From Candolleomyces eurysporus (lineage: Eukaryota > Basidiomycota > Agaricomycetes > Agaricales > Psathyrellaceae): a stretch of 64,000 bases of DNA. Made by a program: the position numbers and the translations under genes. The notes below the pieces were generated by a model, which was not told the DNA's origin, did not search any database, and saw only the letters and a list, made by a program, of their open reading frames with translations. Where the stretch lies: assembly GCA_027579435.1 (NCBI GenBank), contig JANBPK010000873.1, forward strand, positions 19,634-83,633, written 5' to 3'. Shown piece by piece: positions 11,366 through 23,651 of this stretch. Numbering within the stretch: position 1 is the first letter of the stretch; every line of letters starts with the position of its first letter.

Positions 11366-12290
11366 CTATTCATACATGTACATTACATACACGCAAAGGA
11401 ATCGTAGCAGGGTTCGTGAGGTATTAGGACCCTTCTTCACGTAGCCATGATAATCCCGATAGCTATTCTCCAACTTAACCAACTTCGGGGCTGCGATGAA
11501 TCTGAGCATTCGGGATCTCCCGGCCGCCGCGACAGATTTGAGGTCGAAATGGCGTACTTGGAGGAAGAAAACGGGCTGGGCCATGTCTAGAGTGCGTAGC
11601 TCGATAGCCGAGGTTCCGACATTGATGCAGCGTCCCAAGTGTGACAGATTGTACATTGTACAATGGAAATCAAGACATGTCCGAGGAATTGACGCGAGAG
11701 ATGTTTTTGGGCGCTTCCGAATCCCCGAGCTCAACTAGGCCAACAGGGAGGCAAATCAAGGGGATTTTCTTCTGATGGCAACCAGCGGGACGTCGCGGAT
11801 TGCTATGGTTCGGATGGTATTACCTACCCGGCGTCTATGTCGAGGCTGATGGATAAAATAGCGTCCCATGCTTGATGCGATTCTGGCTCCTGCACGTCCA
11901 AAAACAGGCTCGAAAGTACGGTAAGAAGGGTCCAGTACCGGCCCTTGAGCGAAGAACCTAGTAAAGGATTCACCCAGGGCTTTGCACCGCGGTTGGCGCT
12001 TCCTCCACGATACGATGGGCCCAGAATACCAGCATCTTCAGAGCAGTTCTAGAGAGACTCAACCAGTTCCCATTGACCTTTTGCAACGACCCCGTTTGAA
12101 CATAGATTATATTGAACACCATCCCAGAGCGAACGCGCCGTGCCTGTGGTATCGCGCCAAACTTGCAAACTAGTTGGAGGTTCAACGATTGACTCCGTCC
12201 ACTATATCCCAGCGGATGACGAGCCCACAAAAACGCGAGGGTGAATGTTTTNCGAAAAAGCTCGACTGGAACCTGGCGAATGCTTGACAA
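11366..12290 (-). pseudogene. F-box/LRR gene remnant
   Basis: On the - strand an F-box-like start (SIRQVPVELF, then LNLQLVCKFGAIPQARR, 12290-12100) leads to WLSLSRTALKMLVFWAHRI, and a separate downstream frame (11734-11366) reads as an F-box protein C-terminus: LGRCINVGTSAIELRTLDM and MLRFIAAPKLVKLE. The two parts are in different frames with stops between them, and no splice sites that would join them were found. An N lies at 12252. This is read as a decayed agaricomycete F-box gene, convergent with the upstream hydrolase gene. Confidence 0.5.
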
Positions 12291-13476
12291 TCTCTATTTA
12301 TCAAGCTGTTTGATTTTACAGCCCTAGGAGCTTCGGGTTGAGCTGTTCTCCTTGAGCCATTGTGGTCGTGAGTAATTGTTGAAGGGAAGCCTTTTCAAGA
12401 GAGTTTGGCGCTGTGTTTCTGAGAAAATCATCGAGGTTGCTGATAGCCACAGCGGTGGTGGAGAATTAGAAATTAAACGCTCGAGGAGCGAGGGGTGTTT
12501 GAGTGGCCTTTGCCCAAAAATATACCACATTCAGGGTCGGCCATTTTCTAGTTGGAAGTGAGTGGCAACTGCGAAAAAAAAAAGCAGAGGTTGCAGTCAA
12601 GGTCACAGCCGTCAGTATTGCCCAATGCGTGGGAAAGTAATTCAAACCGCGACGCGGCACCGTAGCGTCATCCATCGGCCAAGGAGTTCCTTGCCTCGTT
12701 CCTTGATTTCATTCACCACCTTTCGTTTAGACTTTAGCGCTCATACCCAGTATGTTCTCCTTGTTCTTTGAAAGCATTTTAGGACACTGACAACTATCTC
12801 GTACGTCTATCTACAGTCTTCTGCGTTGCATTCATGACCAGCTTTGCATTCTCGCGCTGAAATACACCATTGTTCTGCCACCTAATTCAGGCCTTATAAA
12901 TCTCGTTAAGTCACGAGCTATGTCATGACAAGCCAAACAGGTGTGGAGATGTGTGACACCATTCTCTCGGTCTCAGCTCCCCGAGGGATCTTCGAAGCGT
13001 AGTCGCTCCTAGCCTCAAGGAGGAGTCTTGTTTTGGCCTGTTCCCTCTGACTGCTAAGTCCGTTTCACATCGCGCAGCACGAACGTGAAAGTGAGCCCAA
13101 TCTTGGGTCTCACGGCGAAAGTGGTAACTTCGCCTGGTTACCCTTGACCTCCGTTGCCCATTTTCTCCGACTTAACAGCACACGTATCCGAACTCGAAGC
13201 GAAGAGAATGGATTGCATGTCATCTTTTGAATTGCTTCGCCACAGCATTGGACAGATGATCTTTGTCGTTGCCCTTCAAGGCAACGTACTTGCTCCAACG
13301 CCCAGCGCTGGCCTATCAAAGATCCCATTTTGGGAGTTGTATAATAATCACTGGTGGGTCCGCTGCTCCCCTTCTTACCCGTTTTCCGACTACAAAGCCC
13401 TGACTCTTATTGGCTACCTCAACAGCTTCTCATATAAATAGGCTCACCCAACCCCGCTTCTTCTTCATAACAACAA
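12291..13476. other. intergenic, upstream of DUF2235 copy A
   Basis: No recognised genes. The last 100 bases should hold the promoter and 5' UTR of the DUF2235 gene; the short CATATAAATAGGC element at about 13431-13443, 34 bases before the ATG, is a good TATA-box candidate. Confidence 0.45.
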
Positions 13477-15393
13477 ATGGAACCTTCAACTAGTCAAGAC
13501 GGCAAAGCTTCTGAGGCACTTGGTGGGGCCCCGCGCACTCTTGTCTTGTGCTTCGACGGGACTGCGGGTCAATTCGACAACGATGTACGTCTACCGTCCA
13601 TCCTTCCCCACTTCGCCCCCCCGCAGCACGATACATCTTGTACTTACCAGGTCCTCCGTAGAACTCCAACGTCGTCAAGCTCTTCAGCCTGCTGAAGAAA
13701 GATCCCGAAGAGCAATTGTGCTACTACCAAGCTGGTATCGGAACATGGTTCAAGCCCGGAATCGTGTCCCCTGTACTTCACTGGTTCGCGGTCCTCATGG
13801 ACTTGGGCATCGCCTGGTGAGTTCTTCACTAACGCCAATTTGAGCTGGTCTGACTGAGGCTCTGGACGTCTCTGTTAGGTACATGGACGAACACGTCCTG
13901 GATGGCTACCGCTTCATCATGCAGAACTACAAAGCGGGGGACAAGGTGTGTTTGTTCGGGTTCTCGCGCGGGGCGTATACAGCTCGGTGAGTATTGATGA
14001 CGCATTGAACGACGACATCACCCTGACAGTTTTGACTAGAGCCTTGGCTGGCATGCTCCACAAAGTAAGTCACCGCAATCATCTCGATTTGGGCTTTCGG
14101 CGCCGTCCCCCAGCAGTACCAAGTTTAGGATGCTGATCAGCGCACCCCATCTAGGTCGGCCTTCTCCCGCGAGACAATGATGCACAGATGCCCTTTGCGT
14201 ACAAGTTGTATCAGCGGGAAGATGCAGCAGGGTTAGCGCTGTGCGCGGGATTTAAGCGGACTTATTGTCGAGAAGTCAAGATTGAGTTTGTTGGAGTGTG
14301 GTATGTCTTAACTGGTCGTTCTGTTCCATCACCCTCTAACTATGATACTTGCAGGGATACGGTAGCGAGTGTCGGGGTGATCATGGGACGGTCTTTACCG
14401 TTTACGAACTCTAACACTTCAGTCAAGACGTTTAGGCATGCCCTATCCTTGGATGAGGTAAGTAAGATATGATACCGTTTTTCCGGCGTTTTGATTGGGG
14501 GATTTTGTATTGATTTACTCTTTTTTTTTGTCTGTGTTTATAGCATCGCGCCAGATTCCGGCCGAATCTTTATCACTATTTGACGGTGAACAATGTAATG
14601 GCGATGCAAGCCCCGGCTCCCAAGCACATGCCTTTGGAGCTTACTGCCTCACCGTCGCCCAAGTCGTCGTCGTCGTCAGCTTCATCAAGCTCTGACGAGA
14701 GTTCCAAGAAAAAATCGCAGTCGGTTCTGGACAAGATCAAAGCAAAAGCTCACCGCAGGCGGACCTTACAAAGCATAAAGGAAAAACTTGCCGACAAAGG
14801 GAAGGCTAGTACAGCCCCCGTGGTAGGATCGGACGATGTATTGGAGGTGTGGTTCAGCGGTTGCCATGAAGGTGAGATGTCCGAGTCATTTCGCCCGAGT
14901 TTTAGTGTCGAATCAAATTAACTCTGGTACTGAATGATACGGCACAGATGTCGGAGGAGGGTCGGTTGCTAACGAAGCACCGCACTGTCTCTCGAACATT
15001 TCCCTTCGGTGGATGGTACGGCAGGCTATCATCACGAATAGCGGCATTTTGTTCGATGAGGTTGCGTTGGAACGGCTGAAGATTGATTTCGGACCGGAGA
15101 GGACGAAAGAGGGGGAGAGCTTGGATGCGGTGGATGCCGTGCAGCCCATCCACGACCAGCTCAAGAGGATGCCCTTGTGGTGGATTCTGGAGATCATGCC
15201 GATGACTTATGTGTGGCAGGACAAAGATGGGGCTTGGCACAGGACGTTCAGGTGGCACTTGGGCAAGGGCAGAAAGATTGAAGATAACCATCCGCATCTC
15301 CATGAAACTGTGAAGATTCGGATGGCTGATCCCTCATTGGGCTACAAGCCGCGAGCGCAGTGGGAGAAAGACACCGAGGTGTATGTCCAGTAA
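13477..15393 (+). CDS. DUF2235 alpha/beta hydrolase, copy A
   Basis: Eight exons are proposed: 13477-13584, 13662-13816, 13879-13986, 14040-14064, 14155-14300, 14355-14457, 14544-14871 and 14948-15393, giving 472 aa in frame. DUF2235 proteins share the fold and catalytic set of bacterial type VI lipase effectors (Tle1); fungal members are uncharacterised. Visible motifs: start block [15 protein letters not shown], nucleophile elbow [10 protein letters not shown] (Ser), VGVWDTVASVG (acid Asp), and WFSGCHEDVGGGS with the His. Exon 7 encodes a Ser- and Lys-rich insert (residues about 240-310) that copy B lacks. The protein has no signal peptide. It is followed 507 bp later by a MAPKK in the same direction. 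Fold is confident, role unknown. Confidence 0.88.
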
Positions 15394-15900
15394 AATTTTG
15401 AAACCTTAGTCCATGTACCTATATTCTTCTCTTCTCTTTGTTTTATGGCATTGGTTGTCTGGTCGTCGAGGCAAATGAGATCCGCTCCCTGATCGACCAG
15501 AGGTGATGCAGCACGTGGCAGACGGGTGGGTGGCTGTCCCATTGGGGAAGGCGATAATTACCCAATGCTTTTGAAGGAAGCTCTGAGCCGTTCTCCCATC
15601 TCCTTGACCCGCCGCTTCCTCTGATATATCCTCTCCACCGTACCTATCCACCTACGAGCACAACTCTCACGTCTGTTCGAACCACGAACGCCCAAAACGA
15701 CATCCACAGGGCCACATCACCGATATAGCAGCTTGAAAGACGGTTACGAGATCAACACCACCTTTCCTTGATTCAGCAGACCAGTACTGTTCAACAAGAA
15801 AGAACTGGCAAGCATCATCATCACAACGTCCAGGAAATACACGACACCGGTATAAGAATCGACATCTCCCATCTATCCATCCCCATCGTTTGCTGGCCAA
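15394..15900. other. intergenic, DUF2235 to MAPKK
   Basis: It holds the 3' UTR of the hydrolase and the promoter and leader of the MAPKK. The first part (AAAATTTTGAAACCTTAG) recurs after the copy B hydrolase at about 25655. No other feature was recognised. Confidence 0.5.
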
Positions 15901-18025
15901 ATGACCACCCCAATCCGCAAGAAACGCAACTTCAAGGCTCTCCAGCTCAACGTCGGGTCTGGGGACACCGCAGTAACGCAGAGCGCCGCCGTCTCGCAGC
16001 AGCAGCAGCAACCGTCGGCAGCAGATCCCAATGCCCTGTCGATGCGGACGGCGCCGACGGCTACGGGCCCTGGACTGAAGAAGAGGCCCCCGCCGATGAC
16101 ACTCAAGGCGCCCAAAATCAACTCGCATAGCGGGATGGCTTCTGCGACCACGCTGGACGACAGCGGGAGCCCCAACGGGAACGGGGGTGCTGCTGCTGGC
16201 GCGAACGGGAACGGGAACGGGAATTTCCTGGTGATAAGTAGCGGGCCTAGCAGTGCGCCGCTGACGGCTACGCATCTGAATGTGAACGTGCGGAGGAACA
16301 CGTTGAATGCCAAGTTGGCGAATCTGGAGGCGAACAATGTGGGCGTGCATGCGAATGGGAGTGATGCTGACGGCNCGGAGGAGGGCGAGGATGGCGCGGC
16401 GGGTGCTGGCTCGTCAGGGGGCGCTGGGGGTGCTGGCGAGGGAGGCGAGGAGAAGAAGAAGGCGGGCAGAGTCAAGTTCCAGCTGAAGAACGAGGATTTG
16501 GTGGATATTAAAGATTTGGGCTCGGGCAATGGAGGAAGCGTGAAGAAGGTGGAGCATTTGCCTACGAAGACTTACATGGCGAAGAAGGTGCGTTTCTACA
16601 GCTTCATCTCAGAGTTGGCCGCGTATTGACATGGTATCTTGGTCATAGACGGTGCTCATCGACGCGAAACCCTCAGTTCAAAAGCAAATCATCCGTGAAC
16701 TCCAAATTATGGACGACTGCCACTCGAAATATATCGTCTCTTTCTATGGCGCCTACCTCGCTGATCCCAACATCTGTATCTGCATGGAGTTCATGGACAA
16801 GAGCTCGTTGGATGGCATCTACAAGAAAATTGGTCCCATCGATATTGATGTTGTTGGCAAGATTGCACTGGCAGTGCTGGAAGGCCTAACGTATCTGTAC
16901 GATGTGCATCGGATTATCCATCGAGGTGAGCATACTATTCGTCCAATCGCATCCTCTTCTCCCCTTGCCCTTCACCCTGGCTGCGTCGCTGCTCGGGATG
17001 TCCAGACTGGCTCCCAGGCCGATCTTCTGTTGTCATAACAAAGTTCTCATTGCCTTGGTTGCACCCTTTCGGGGGTTGCTGATGCCGGGATGATATGAAC
17101 TGGGATCATGACATCAACGCTACGACCTTCCTGTTTCGCGCTGTCGATTATCGCGCGCTGTGCGGCATTTTCATTTACTGACAGTTGGTTCCCTCCAGAT
17201 ATTAAACCATCGAACATTCTGTGTAATTCGAAGGGTGAAATCAAGATATGTGATTTCGGAGTGTCTGGCGAATTAATCAATTCGATTGCGGACACTTTTG
17301 TGGGCACATCGACATACATGAGTGTGAGTCTTCTAGATCGACCTCAGAAGCCTGTTGGTTGCTAATGGACAATGTCCGCCTCTCTTCTTCTGCTTCTCTT
17401 TTTATCCGGCACCTGTGGGCGTAAATCCGGATCTACAGCCTGAACGGATACAGGGAGCGCAGTACACAGTCAAATCCGACGTGTGGTCCCTCGGGATCTC
17501 GCTGATTGAGCTGGCCCTGGGACGGTTCCCATTCTCCAAGAGCGACTCGGACGACGAATCGGATTCCGATTTCGAGGGCACGCTGTCGCCCGCGACAATG
17601 GGCTCCTTGTCTCTGAACGACCTGCACGTCGTCTCCGAGGAGGGGGATGAGCAGAGGCCTCTGCCACCACCCAGGCGGCGGCGCAAGAAATCGGAGACGA
17701 CGAAGAAGGACAAGCGACGGAGCAAGGGCGTGAGCTTGGAGGGCGGGGGGATGACGATGAGTATTCTTGAGCTGCTGCAGCACATTGTGAACGAGCCTGC
17801 GCCCCGGCTGACGCCCGAGGGACGATACCCGAAGGAGGCGGAGCAGTTCACGGACGCGTGCCTGATGAAGGATGTTGACCAGCGAATGACACCCAAGGAT
17901 CTGCTGGTGAGTGCTCTGCCCTGTATATATTCTCTGCCCACTCTGACTCGCTGCAGAAACACACATGGATCGAAATGTCGCGGGTCTCGGACCTGGACAT
18001 GGAGGCGTGGGCGAACACATTCTGA
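15901..18025 (+). CDS. MAP kinase kinase, Ste7/Fuz7 type
   Basis: Five exons (15901-16587, 16649-16925, 17199-17323, 17439-17906, 17957-18025) give 541 aa in frame. A dual-specificity kinase that would phosphorylate a Fus3/Kss1-type MAPK in the pheromone and morphogenesis cascade. N-terminus: a MAPK-docking-like basic-hydrophobic motif, [12 protein letters not shown] (residues 7-18), then a long Gln/Gly/Asn-rich disordered region to about residue 200. Kinase domain: LGSGNGGSV glycine loop, YMAKK lysine, HRDIKPSN catalytic loop (split by an intron after HR), [16 protein letters not shown] with Ser and Thr sites, GTSTYMSPERIQG, and [16 protein letters not shown]. An acidic Ser-rich then basic insert of about 80 residues lies between subdomains X and XI. 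Two introns are long for this window (273 and 115 nt). Single copy: block B lacks it. Confidence 0.93.
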
Positions 18026-18147
18026 GAGTGTGCTAAGAATTAATTATATATTTTTGTATTTTAGAATAATGGGCACAACAGATGTCAACAAAGGATATGG
18101 CTGGTATGATGATCTGTTAACTGTGAATTGTCTGCAAGTGTCAGAAA

Positions 18148-19941
18148 ATGGGAAACTCTGCGTCCAATCCCGCAAATGGGCGACAGCTCCATCCCCAACG
18201 ACGCACCCAGTCGCCCTCGCCGTCGCCTGGCGGTGTCCACCGTTCCCTCCGCTCCAAGAAGCGCTCCCTCCAGCTCCCCGATCTCGACTCCCTCTCCCTC
18301 ACTTACGCCGCATCGCAGCCCCATCGCCACGCAAGGACCCCCAACATCCCCATTCCAACGACGGCCGGCGTCGACCCCCAGCGAGAGCGTGGCAGAGTCG
18401 CCCCGGATCCCTTCTCCTCGGCGGATCTTCTCGACTATACCGCACCAGCACGAGGCACACCGTATTACAAGACCCAGCAGCAGCAGCAGGTCCAGCAGCG
18501 GAGGATTCAGGAACTGTACAATCAAGCCAACATCCCAGCAGCGCCGCCAGAACCCTCAAAACCCCCCNGGATCCCCCTCGTTCGTGCACGAGGTGGTGCG
18601 GTCCTCGATCCCAGTGGCGTTGCAGCCCAAACCCAAAGTGGTCGAGGGGCAGCCTGTGATCAAGCCGGAGCCTGTGGCGGTCAAGATCGTGTGGAGGGGC
18701 GGGGGCCACCATGTCTTGCTAGCGCGTGCAGGGGACGACGAGTGGAAGGGGCGGCAGGCGATGGAGCGGGAGTCGCCTGGCAGCCCCGTGTTCGCTACGA
18801 TGGTCAATCTCCTACCTGGCACGCACCACATCAGGTTCTTGGTGGACGATCAGTGGAGGGTCGCAGATGATCTGCCGACGGCGGTGGATGACCAGGGGTC
18901 GTTGGCGAATTATGTTGCGGTAGCGTTGACGTCGACGAANCCCAAGGATCCCTCGTTCTTCTCNGAATCGGCCCCGACTAGTCCCCAGCCTCCGAAACCC
19001 CATTCTGAGAGGCCGAACCCTGCGCAACAGGCCCAGTGGACGAATGTCCTCCCGCCAGAGCTGCTGGAGGCGTTCAAGGAGGAGGAGATGTACTTGGCGG
19101 CGAATCAGGGTCAGATCGACCCCCAGAATCACCACCATCGGGTGAGCGGGTTCGTCCCTGCACCCAACATTCCCCCTGCACCCACNCTGCCCAGACATCT
19201 TGACAAACTCATTTTGAACATGAGGGTGAGCCCTGGACCCGCCCTTGCGGCGGTGGGCAACGTCGGAACTGTCGGGAATGCGGCTAGTGTGGTGCAAAGC
19301 GGAAGCTCTGGANTGCCTAGCGGCATCGGAAGCGGCCAGGGAGGAAGGTCTTCGAGGAGAGATCGGACGAGGGAGGAGAGGNAGGGAAGAGAGGAGGAGG
19401 GGTNAGGGAGAGAGGATATTCAGACGTCACTTCCTCACGAAGGATGCCTCCACCACCTCCACCACCTAGTGAAGTGGGGGAAATAGATCCGGCATTAGAC
19501 GTCGACCAGGGGTATCATGCGCAGTCTCTGGCCTCGCCCCTTGCTCGAGGGTCTGCCAGTCTTGGTGGAGAGTCTGGGGTAGATGTCTGGAGTGGAACTC
19601 CGACCCCGAGTGCAAGTGAACCTCCATCGACTGCAGCGACGTCGGCTGTTACGACGCCCGCATCGGCCAATACACCTGCCATGCCTTCGACGCCTATCGC
19701 GCCATCGACTCCGGTCCCAAGTAGCTCAGGGGCGTCGGGTGTGGTGCCTTCAAGAACCCTGGCGATTGATACGATGAATATGCCCCCATTGACGGACGAT
19801 GGGTCGGTGTTGCCTGTGCCGAGCCATGTGGTGCTGCACCATTTGTGTACGAGTGCGATTAGGAATGGGGTGCTGGCTGTGGGGAATACGACGAGGTATA
19901 AGAAGAAGTACCTGACTACCATCTACTACAAGCCGACGTAG
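18148..19941 (+). CDS. AMPK/SNF1 complex beta subunit (Gal83/Sip2-like)
   Basis: The scaffold subunit of the SNF1/AMPK energy-sensing kinase, joining the kinase to the gamma subunit. The start MGNSASNPA has Gly2 followed by Ser/Asn, a fitting N-myristoylation signal. A disordered Pro/Ser/Gln region leads to a CBM48 glycogen-binding-like domain (VKIVWRGGGHHVLLARAGDD, PGTHHIRFLVDDQW), the linker NVLPPELLEAFKEEE, and the C-terminal ASC domain (DGSVLPVPSHVVLHHL, then KKYLTTIYYKPT). As assembled the frame breaks twice: at the N in a C run (18568) and in the purine-rich 19380-19405 stretch, where the duplicate has two fewer bases. Taking these as sequence errors gives about 596 aa. It starts 122 bp after the MAPKK stop, same strand. 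Confidence 0.88.
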
Positions 19942-21640
19942 GTGTCCCCGTGCGTGGCCGGGGGAAGGGAGCTCGGCGATTGATGACGATCGCAACCCCG
20001 GCTCTTCGGATGGCTCACCAGGCCATGCAATGTGACCGACTGCTCCTTCCGCTCAAGACTCGACAACGAATGACGATGTTAATTTCCGACGAATTAAATT
20101 GAAACGTATCCCACCGTGCCCGGAGCCGTTGGNTTTTTTTCTTCGTCACATTCATCATCCTTACTGCTCGTTTCGCTACATCCTTTTTCTTTTCCGCTTT
20201 TGTTCTCCACTCTCTGTTTTTCAACCCACTTTATAGACGTTGATGGTGCTACCAACCGATCTCTCATGATAATGCCTTTTTTTTTACACACGATATGCGA
20301 CGGGTCGCTGGCGCTGCCCTCTTTTCTCAGCTCTCTGCGTCGTTCACGTTCAACTGTTCTCCCAATGGATTCTCTGCATCTCTTCTCTCCCTCTCCGTCT
20401 CGTTTCGTTTGTTGTAATTGTACTCCTACTGCCTTCTGGAAATGTAGCTTAGTGGACTGTTCTCCGTACCTTATTTATTAGAGTTGAAATATGCATGCTA
20501 CATTAGATGAAAATACCTGGACTGCATTTCAGAATTGCGGGGGGAGAAGGAGAGGGGGATGGATAGGGGCGCTTGGCCATTTTTGGGGCGAGTGTGACAC
20601 GCGATCACATGAGAGTCGCGTGATGGCATTAGGGCGGCTTCCCTCCCCGAAGCAGGTCTTATGTATCTTTACCACCATCGCCGTCGTCGAAAAGTCAACG
20701 ATATCCACTGGCAAATCTTCTCCAGAAACCGGTTAGCCCTAAATTTCTGCTATCTCACCCTATTGTTCGACGGATCCCGAGTGGTTGCGTGAATTAGATT
20801 TCGGGTCGAAGCAGATAAGGTTAGGCCATTTGACCAGGAAGAGTTGGTGGGCGTCCAGTACTTGGTGATCGTTTGAGCACATCACCGGCATGCTCTTTCC
20901 GGACCCTGCTTGAAGGTCTGCCATTCCATGTACGAGTATCATCATTCACATTATTCCCGTCAATACGAACTATAGATGAGATCGAAGAGCCGATAGCTGC
21001 GAGAAACTCATGCTTCAGAGAATCTCTAGAAGAGGCAGACGGGAAAATGGAGATCCCACTTGAACCACAGATGAACAATTGCAGCAAATCAGCATAAAAA
21101 TATTGGCAGACGACCGGGATATGATGCACCTTGATGTGCCCGAGTCAAAATGCCTTGGAACTGGCGTTCTGAGATAATTGCTAATTGCAGGATGCCGGTC
21201 AGGGTTTCGAGGGGGGCAGTTTTACTAGCCAAGAAGAAAGGATCAGCGCTATCATACCATCTCCTTTTCCTCGAACTTAATTATGAGACGGTGGTGGATA
21301 GAGAACCGTAATTTCACCTTGAAGCCGTTCCAACTCTATATTAATGTTGCGTAATGTCTGTGAAGCCGACTGGCGCTCTTTCAACGTTGGAAGGTTGTTA
21401 TTGCCTCTCAAGCCAAGCAAAGAGCTCTAAGGAAACTTTCGAAAACCAATCACTATTAATCATTATTACGGGTTGCATGGTAAATCATATCGAGGCGCCT
21501 ACTTATCAAGAAAAACATTAGCTTACTATTTTTCAAGATCTCAAGCTCAAGCGTCGATATCACAGAAAGAGTCAAGAATATCAAACATTAGGACTACAAG
21601 TGTACGGGTAGCATTTGCAAGTGATTACACGTCATGGGTA
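19942..21640 (+). repeat. non-coding tail of duplicated block A
   Basis: This stretch matches 26750-28560 piece by piece: AGACGTTGATG..GCTACC, ACACGATATGCGACGGGTCGC, CTTCTGGAAATGTAGCTTAG, AGTTGGTGGGCGTCCAG and CACACGTCATGGGTAAG-like endings. Copy A keeps about 230 bases after the AMPK-beta stop that copy B has lost. Copy B carries about 600 extra bases in the middle. No intact gene is seen in this tail. Confidence 0.75.
20820..21400 (-). pseudogene. F-box-like remnant, block A
   Basis: Read on the - strand this segment is the diverged counterpart of 27950-28511, where an F-box-like core preceded by a heptad-like leader can be read. Here stop codons interrupt the frame. The assignment rests mainly on the alignment with the other copy. 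Confidence 0.35.
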
Positions 21641-21767
21641 AGTTTTGCTCTTTTTGGAGCGGCCCTATCTCTCAGGCGGCGCTGATTACTATCCGATTAG
21701 CATCCCTCCAGTCACGGTCGAGTTGTCGAGCCTTCCCCCGCCTTTCCACCAGTATCCTTCCAAGAGG

Positions 21768-23488
21768 ATGCCAGACACACGAAGATCCGGAGCTGCAAAC
21801 ATTTTTCCCCGTGCCGAGGGGTTTTTGGTTGAAGGCTCTAGTATCAACACCGCAGCAAATGACTTTTACGTGATCAATAACAATCACACACACACACACC
21901 TCGATCTCACTGGACTTTTACAAGGATTGGGGCTCCTAGGTCTTTTCCAGGTGATATTCGATTTCTTTCGATCCCCAGAAGTTCGAGGTGCTCCCGGGGA
22001 GGTGCAATATCCCATCCCAGATCGTGCAGCGATTCGAGAAGCGTTACGAGAACACCTGAATGCCCATAATCTCGCCGAAGATAACGCTAGGGGCACCCAG
22101 CCTCTTGAGGAGACTGACTACACCCTGGTGTGTATGATCTAACTCGTCGAGTGGTGCTCTGTTGAATTCTGATCAAACTTACCTTTACATTCAAGACGGA
22201 TATGAGCGACCCGGAATTACGAGAGTTGAGAACTCAAAGAGCAGTGACGAACGCTGAAATCTACACTCGNTGTATGATGTGCTCCAATGCCGGACTTCCT
22301 TGCTGGCACCCGAAACCTCGTTCTCCAACCGGTATCGTCCCGGGTGATGTCGGAACGTTCGATCTCATGAATGGCTTTNAAAAAAATCTTCAACCTCTGG
22401 GACGATGGGTTTGCTGCACAGTACCGACTCCCTCCCAGGGAGTGTACTCATCTCAATCTATTCGATGAAGGATATATCATTCCCTCAGGCATTTCTTCTT
22501 TGAGTCATTGCCTATCAGAAGATGGAAGGTGAGCTCGTGTTACCTCCCATTGTAGACAAGTATTTGAACAACTAACACTCTGCAGTCACATTACTTCGTA
22601 CCACTTTCAGTGTAGAGCCAAGGAAGGTGCTGTGCTTGTATGCACCACACCAGCGGATCTGGAAGAGCTGGCCAACCCTGTTGCACAAGCTCTCGGTCGC
22701 TTTCTACATAAGCATGCTGGAGCTGTCTATCGTCACGCGAATGGAGACTATGAATATCTCTATGTCGTGACTGGATCCGTCAAGAGCGACAGCTGGGGTC
22801 TCGCGGCATATAAAGACCCAAGGGAAAATCCCAGCGAGGAGCTCGAACTCTCAAGGATAGGNGGAGACTACAATTGTCCAACCAGATTACGAACCTATGC
22901 CTGGAGATGTAGCGGGATGGCGGAGGCTCGGGTCGGGTCAAATTCGGAAAAGGTGGGAGAAAACTATAGAGGCAAGGATCAAACCCTCTTCCTTCGAGGA
23001 GTCACGCTGGCCTTCTCACAAGAGTTTCGTAACCGAGCGAATACCCCTCTGGAAGTGAACGCAGAGCACGATCTCAATGGTTTGGGTTCGAGTGACGCCC
23101 ATCCAAATGTCGGAGGCAGCCGGTACAATAATCCACTGGCAGGTAATGAAGGGTTGAACAACTCATCGGGAACTACAAGATCCACAGGCAGTGCAGCGAA
23201 CTCGCCGCCTGGCGTCCAAGTGGATGATTTCCCTCAACTTTCGGATGCCGTACGTCGGTTTCANTTGAACTTTTTCGAGGCAGAGATCGTTGATGCAACT
23301 CTAGACGTTCCATCCTAGCAAAAGGATCGCCCAGTTTTTGNTGGAGCTGGTGAGTCACATGCTGCGGTCTACNAAGTAANTCATGCAAACTCGTGCATGG
23401 ATGACATTCCAGACGGGGGCAAATTGCGCGCTTTGCCATGATGATGACTGGAGGCACAGTCCTAATTTTTGCATACCGTCATGGGGTG
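21768..23488 (+). CDS. agaricomycete-type orphan protein, possible fusion with next gene
   Basis: Not a named family to me, but the layout recalls a large set of uncharacterised agaricomycete proteins. The N-terminus has NIFPRAEGFLVEGSSIN and NDFYVINNN, an alternating polar/hydrophobic pattern like the short amyloid-type motifs seen in some fungal signalling proteins (inference), then a hydrophobic stretch LLQGLGLLGLFQVIF. After an intron (about 2128-bp offset from block start, 22130-22197) come a Cys cluster (CMMCSNAGLPCWHPKPRS), GIVPGDVGTFDLMNGF, YLYVVTGSVKSDSWGLAAY and, near 23434, CHDDDW, typical of the end of this family. The N at 22379 is an extra base; without it the frame continues as FKKIFNLWDDGFAAQYRLP. 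The 23260-23430 part is unclear because of several Ns and a stop at 23316. The last exon splices in frame into the next gene. Confidence 0.55.
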
Positions 23489-23651
23489 GTAAGTGCATAT
23501 ATCTTTGTACATGAGCTTCCATTAATGTACCTATGGGTCCAGATGTCGCATGTCTTGATGTTGTCGTGTCTAAAACGATAGGTGTCCTTGACGGTAAGCA
23601 TGCTAGTACATCTCTCGCAAATCAGCACTAATGCCTTCGATTATATCTCAG

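Noticed and set aside
15667..16350. Long - strand frames opposite the MAPKK N-terminus
   Set aside because: Arg- and Pro-rich mirror of the Gly/Asn-rich low-complexity coding region; no start context or homology.
18299..18831. Frames opposite the AMPK-beta gene
   Set aside because: Mirror images of a GC-rich coding region.
21886..21900. CA repeat as a simple-sequence locus of its own
   Set aside because: Only about seven repeats, and it is coding (NHTHTHLD) in the orphan gene.
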